DNA of 64,000 bases. Origin: Gyromitra esculenta. Its lineage: Eukaryota; Ascomycota; Pezizomycetes; Pezizales; Discinaceae. The DNA is taken from positions 682,001 through 746,000 of the forward strand of contig JBCAML010000013.1 in NCBI GenBank assembly GCA_038503075.1, given 5' to 3'. The notes under the pieces are model-generated. The model saw nothing but the letters and a program-made list of their open reading frames with translations. It did no database searches and was not told the DNA's origin. Both the position numbers and the translations under genes were made by a program. The number at the start of each line of letters is the position of its first letter. The stretch's first letter is position 1. This document shows, in pieces, positions 59,656-64,000 of this stretch.

Positions 59656-61483
59656 ATGGCTAATTTCAGTCTGGCCAACAGCAAGTACGCTCGTGATGAT
59701 TCGGTTGGCGACACTGATGACGATTTTGCTCAAACCAGTTTTGCGCTGAACCCCGCTGATTTTAGCCATGCCCTTGTCGAGCATGCCCCTGCTGGCCAGA
59801 TTGTTGATGCCTCGGAAGATACGACGCTTGAAGAGAGCAAATTTGAGGTTGTACTCAAGTTGTCTGATTTGCAGGGCGACCCCGCGAGTCCGCTGTTTTC
59901 TCTCAAGCGATTTGAAGATTTGGGGCTGTGAGTGGGGATTTTCTTGCCTTCGTTTGCTGCTTCATATCTTGTTTGATTGGATAGCATTATTGATTTTTTC
60001 AGCGTTTACAATTCTACTGGGTTGGTTTCCCGCTATCAATCCTTAGACTAACATCTCCATCCTATGTCTAGACCTGAAGAACTCCTCCGTGGAATCTATT
60101 TCATGAACTTCAAACGCCCCTCAAAGATTCAAGAGAAGGCGCTCCCACTTCTCCTTAAAAACCCGCCAAGGAATATGATCGCACAGTCCCAGTCTGGCAC
60201 TGGGAAAACCGCAGCGTTTGTCCTCACGACCCTCAGCCGCATCAATACCGATTTACATATGCCACAGGCCTTGATACTCGCTCCCACTCGCGAGCTCGCC
60301 AGGCAGATCATGGGTGTCGTTAATACTATGGGCCAGTTCACTAAAGCAACGACACAGTTGTCGATCCCTGGGATGACGCGAGTAGGATCAAAGTTCACTA
60401 AGCATATCGTTGTTGGAACTCCTGGCACCACCGTTGACTGTATTAGGAGGGGTTCTCTGCCTGTTGGGAGTATCAGCGTCTTTGTGGTAGATGAGGCTGA
60501 CAATATGCTTGATCAGCAGGGAATGGGAGATCAGTGTCTTCGTGTTAAAAAGTGGGCTTCACTCCATTATATATTGCTCACTTGTACAAACTGATTTGTT
60601 TTTATGGCCTCAGGGAAATACCTAAGACCGCTCAGGTTCTCCTGTTTAGCGCTACCTTTCCCTCCACCGTTGTCGATTACGCTGAAAGATTCGCTCCAGA
60701 CGCTCATACACTCTCGCTCAGACACCATGAACTTACCGTCATCGGTATCAAGCAGATGTATATGGACTGCGCTGGAGAAGGAGATAAATTCCGCGTCCTC
60801 ACCGATCTCTATTCCGTTCTCACTATTGGCTCCTCCATAATCTTTGTCAAGGTGCGCTCCCATCCATTGACCTCTAACTAATCCATTAACCATCGCCAGC
60901 GCCGTGACACTGCCGACAAAATCCACCGCCGCATGACTGAACACGGCCATAAAGTTGCCTGTCTACACTCACAGCTCAACAACCCGGGCCCCGATCGTGA
61001 TAACGTAATTGACGCCTTCCGCACCGGCCGCGCTAAGGTACTAATCACTACAAATGTCCTCGCACGTGGAATCGACGTAGCCACGGTGAGCATGGTTGTC
61101 AACTATGACCTCCCGACTGCCGCGCTCAACGTGCCAGATCCGCAAACTTATCTTCATCGTATTGGCCGTACTGGGAGGTTCGGCAGAGTGGGTGTTAGTA
61201 TATCGTTCGTGCATAACCGTCAGAGTTGGGTGGACCTGTGCGCGATTGCGGACTATTTTAATGTGCCGATGATGAGGGTTCCAGCGGATGATATTGAAGT
61301 TTGTAACTCCATTTCTGGCACTTTGATGAGGGGTGGGGTGTGTATGTGGAGAGACTGTGGCTAATATTATTGTAGGAGGTTGAGCGTATCGTTAAGCATG
61401 TCCTTAAGACGGGGCCGCCCAAAATGGGTGATATAATGGAAGCTTCACGTCATGCGGGTGGGGTTCTTGCCAGGCGTCGTTAA
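59656..61483 (+). CDS. DBP5: DBP5-like DEAD-box ATP-dependent RNA helicase
   Basis: A DEAD-box helicase closest to Dbp5, which remodels mRNPs at the cytoplasmic face of the nuclear pore during mRNA export. Motifs: Q-motif region ([15 protein letters not shown]), I ([12 protein letters not shown]), Ia (PTRELA), Ib (GTPG), II (DEAD in [13 protein letters not shown]), III (SAT), IV (SSIIFVK), V ([12 protein letters not shown]) and VI ([13 protein letters not shown]). The Dbp5 hallmarks [13 protein letters not shown] and [14 protein letters not shown] are there. Exons 59656-59927, 60072-60551, 60614-60851, 60900-61298 and 61376-61483 sum to 1,497 nt, giving 498 residues. Several usually conserved spots differ (PTRELA for [18 protein letters not shown] in place of the usual HGxL...RD), so it may be a divergent orthologue or a paralogue. 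All catalytic motifs are intact. Confidence 0.9.
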
Positions 61484-62576
61484 TTGGAGGACAGCTAGTA
61501 TGAAATGTCACAGTATTTAGTGATCTGGAAGGTGGTTAGTCAAAAGCAGATAGGGTTTCGTTTCCCTCTTAGGGGTTTAGAATTGGAATATAAAGAGTGG
61601 AGATAACTTCCAGTGTCTTCACGTTTGGATTCCTTGTTTCTGATATTCTGGGGGGTTTTGGTATATTTATGTTGCGCAAGGTATCTTAGGGTGATGCGCT
61701 CGTTGCCCCGTTTATCAAACGCTGCCAGTCATAAAAAGTGGAAGTTGATCCGGGACTGAAGGTACTCCGTGTAGGGGCGTAAAAAAAGGGGGGTTATCTC
61801 TTATTAAATAAGACATGGCTAGAACTCTTTATATCACGTTAAATCTTGAGAATTAGAGGATAAATAAAGGGCTACCCTATACAATGTCCGTGTCTGATCT
61901 CGATAAGGTTAGGGGGATATTTCCGGCTTTCAGGGCGCCCGTAAAGGGGTGAAGCCCGAATGTTCGGACATTCTATGAGCTCACACCTCAAACAAATCTG
62001 GTTCTCAAGCCCTAGGGGAATTTCGTACAGCTATTTACACCTTCGGGCATGGTCAACTATCCTATGACACTATATCCACTGCAATATAAAGCAATCGTAA
62101 CTCAAAGCCCTAAAGATGACCAAAAATTGTGAGGAGGCTAAGTCTTTGATATTGGGGTTAGATTACTGTGTGTTTTGAGGGAGATAGGGAATAGGTGTAG
62201 TGTTTGTGGAATTTTATACTGATGGATTGTTTATTGGTATTGATTATATGTAGATGTTATGATTAGAATCTAATAATATTTTCTGTCTTGCGAAATTTTT
62301 CTCTTGTGCTAGATCATGTGTGTGTCGGTCACGTAGATTAGACAGACTCGTGGTGGGTTTTTTCGTCAAGTATGTGGGACTGCTCAAGGAGAGTACCCTC
62401 GCGCGGCGGTCCACATGCATATAGAGATCTCGAGAAAGGTGTATTTTTGTAACGGATATATCATATAGTCAATTCGTATCAGGTCTGGGCTATTACTACT
62501 TCGTTCCTGGTTTCAAACGACTGAGAATTTGCTTCCGCAAACTACTAGTGGACCAATCAGTGGCAAAGGATTATGG
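61484..62576. other. Spacer, no gene seen
   Basis: About 1.1 kb of AT-rich DNA between the stop codons of two convergent genes. I see no reading frame, repeat or RNA gene that I can support. Confidence 0.55.
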
Positions 62577-63428
62577 CTAAGAACAGGTCTCTCTATTGCA
62601 TCTCTCAAGCCATCGCTCAAAGGGTTTCCGGTAATCTTCCTGTAGAAACATAAACCTAATCCCAACCCTGTTTCTATTTTCACTCAACCTTTTTTGAATA
62701 CTAGAAGTAATCATGTGAGTGACAAAGTCGATTCTTCGAGTTTCCGGGGTTCTGCTGATATCGTCTTTGTAGACCCGAGTCCACTTGCTGCCTGCAGAGG
62801 TGATGAAGAGCGTTATGTCTCCATTTTCAGCTGTAGTTACAGTTCTAGGGTCATGATAAACATCCACATTAAGCAGCCATCTTGAAACCTGGTCATATCG
62901 TACTAACTCAGGTCCACTCGATCCTACTACCAATCTCAATTTTTCACCAATGAACTGAACCCACATCATCACGTATGACCATGCTTTAATTCTCGCACGA
63001 CGCTCCAGTGGTCCGTGCATATCTGGAGTGTAAATCTCTGCGGTAAGTTCCTCCCTATAGTCATGTATTTGGGGGATATATTTCAAGACCTCGGCAGCAA
63101 TTTTCGGGTTGTAGCATACGATAAAGGCGCTCTCTTGCGGATTATAGTTTGCTCCAATTTTAGGACATCAGATGTACTTAATTCTGAACTTACCCCGTAA
63201 GCTTTGTTTGAGAGCAAGGGCTCTAGCTTTCTCGCATGTGGTTTTTCCTGGAGGAAGGTTGTGCACGATTACGGTATGGTAGGAGGGAATAATTGCGTTT
63301 TCTGTAAATCGTATTCTAGGATCAGCTGGGTAGAGTTCGTATAATGCAGCCTCATCCAATATTATGTTGGAGGATGTGGCAGTGGGGAATAGCTCAATCC
63401 CCTCTAGCCGGAAACGAGTATTACTCAT
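62577..63428 (-). CDS. Hypothetical protein, two exons
   Basis: Exons on the reverse strand are 63194-63428 and 62577-63133, with a 60-nt GTAAGT...AAG intron that joins SLRG-ESAFIVCYNPKI in phase. The product is 263 residues. I do not recognise the family. Visible features are a mixed alpha/beta soluble composition, VIVHNLPPGKTTCEKARALA near residue 60, the hydrophobic block IKAWSYVMMWVQFIGEKL and a basic, Arg-rich C-terminus (RRIDFVTHMITSSIQKRLS). There is no signal peptide and no membrane segment. It may be lineage-specific. Phase agreement across the intron and the ordinary composition support a real gene. Confidence 0.7.
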
Positions 63429-63843
63429 CCTCAGCGAAATAGTGAATACAAAGAAGAGAAAATAGTTGGACTGTGAAGGCTGACGGGGATATTATGGTAG
63501 AGCTTGTAGAAGGGGCGATGAGACAAAAAATCAAGGGCAAAGAAAACGAAGATGGGGAATGTTGAGCCATTTCAAGGGCACGTGGACATCGTGAACGTGG
63601 GAACGCCAATCAGCTGTTGGCTATCACGAGTAAATCGTACTGAGGCCACAAGTGTAGCCTCAGGAGCATAGCACCTCACTTGGTTGTAAGTAACCTTGTA
63701 TTATAGGTCACTGGACTTTATTTTCCAGGGATTGTACAAAAAAGCTAAAGGTACATGGTAAACCTCTAGTTCGTATTCCCTCGCAATTCCCGGGTTCCGG
63801 CTTCAACACTGTGCAGTGCCGTCCATTGCCCCACGGGTCCTAA
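63429..63843. other. Spacer between two hypothetical genes
   Basis: About 415 nt holding the promoter of the preceding reverse-strand gene and the 3' flank of the next. Nothing else is seen. Confidence 0.55.
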
Positions 63844-64000
63844 TCAACCCTCTCTAGGGTCACCGTCCCCATGTTCGTTTTCGTCAGCTGCATTCTCGGG
63901 ATCCTCCTCATAATCTTCAACGGTGAGCTTTACCATGTGATTTGACCCATAGAGGCATTTCCTTGCTCCCCTCCAGACTTCGTCCAAAGTCTTTCGATCC
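63844..64000 (-). CDS. 3' end of a hypothetical gene (partial)
   Basis: The reverse strand is open from the window edge to a TGA at 63844-63846. The 51 visible residues include KTLDEVWRGARKCLYGS, then HMVKLTVEDYEEDPE and a Gly/Asp/Glu-rich acidic end. The coding-like composition and acidic tail suggest a real C-terminus; the family is not recognisable from this part. Confidence 0.5.
   Translation of the reverse strand, partial: DRKTLDEVWRGARKCLYGSNHMVKLTVEDYEEDPENAADENEHGDGDPREG

Overview
The window is nuclear DNA of a filamentous ascomycete (Pezizomycotina). The evidence is short GT-AG introns of about 48-75 nt with CTAAC-type branch sites, AT-rich spacers, and single-copy genes typical of these fungi: NMA111, PRMT3, INCENP/Sli15, CNS1, a PDK1-type kinase, a PTH11/rhodopsin-type membrane protein, and a P450 of the pisatin-demethylase type. 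I lean towards Leotiomycetes, but that is only an impression. All gene models below were joined by hand from reading frames and splice sites; most sum to an exact multiple of three.

Layout. 0-16 kb is a conserved housekeeping block: NMA111 (-), a 2.8 kb divergent promoter region, PRMT3 (+), INCENP (+) and CNS1 (-). 16-36 kb is accessory. It is gene-poor and holds a frameshifted cytochrome-b561-like gene (+), a PTH11-like membrane protein (-), a P450 (+) and a peroxisomal acyl-CoA oxidase (-), separated by many small TA-flanked palindromic elements (MITE-like). 36-44 kb holds a large unrecognised ORF with an RNase-H-like domain and a metallothionein-like cysteine cluster, a cytosine-deaminase-like amidohydrolase (+) and a GPI-anchored Ser/Thr-rich wall protein (-). 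47-50 kb carries the PDK1-type kinase (-). 50-55.6 kb is again gene-poor with one more palindromic element. 55.6-64 kb returns to genes: a disordered acidic protein (+), a TLC-domain membrane protein (-), a divergent DBP5-like DEAD-box helicase (+), a hypothetical protein (-) and the 3' end of another hypothetical gene (-).

The genes are not a pathway. The housekeeping genes serve nuclear proteolysis, arginine methylation, the chromosomal passenger complex, Hsp90 co-chaperoning, AGC-kinase signalling and mRNA export. The P450 and acyl-CoA oxidase are neighbours without other cluster genes.

Three things stand out. (1) At least twelve TA-bounded inverted-repeat elements in about nine families, including two cases where members of one family directly abut a different element at a single shared TA, and one nested insertion whose empty site is still present in the other arm of its host. 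(2) The palindromic octamer TACATGTA, found about twenty times against about one expected, with nine copies in 2.3 kb between NMA111 and PRMT3. (3) The 801-codon RNase-H-like/Cys-cluster ORF, whose upstream in-frame extension looks like a degenerate retropepsin interrupted by stops.
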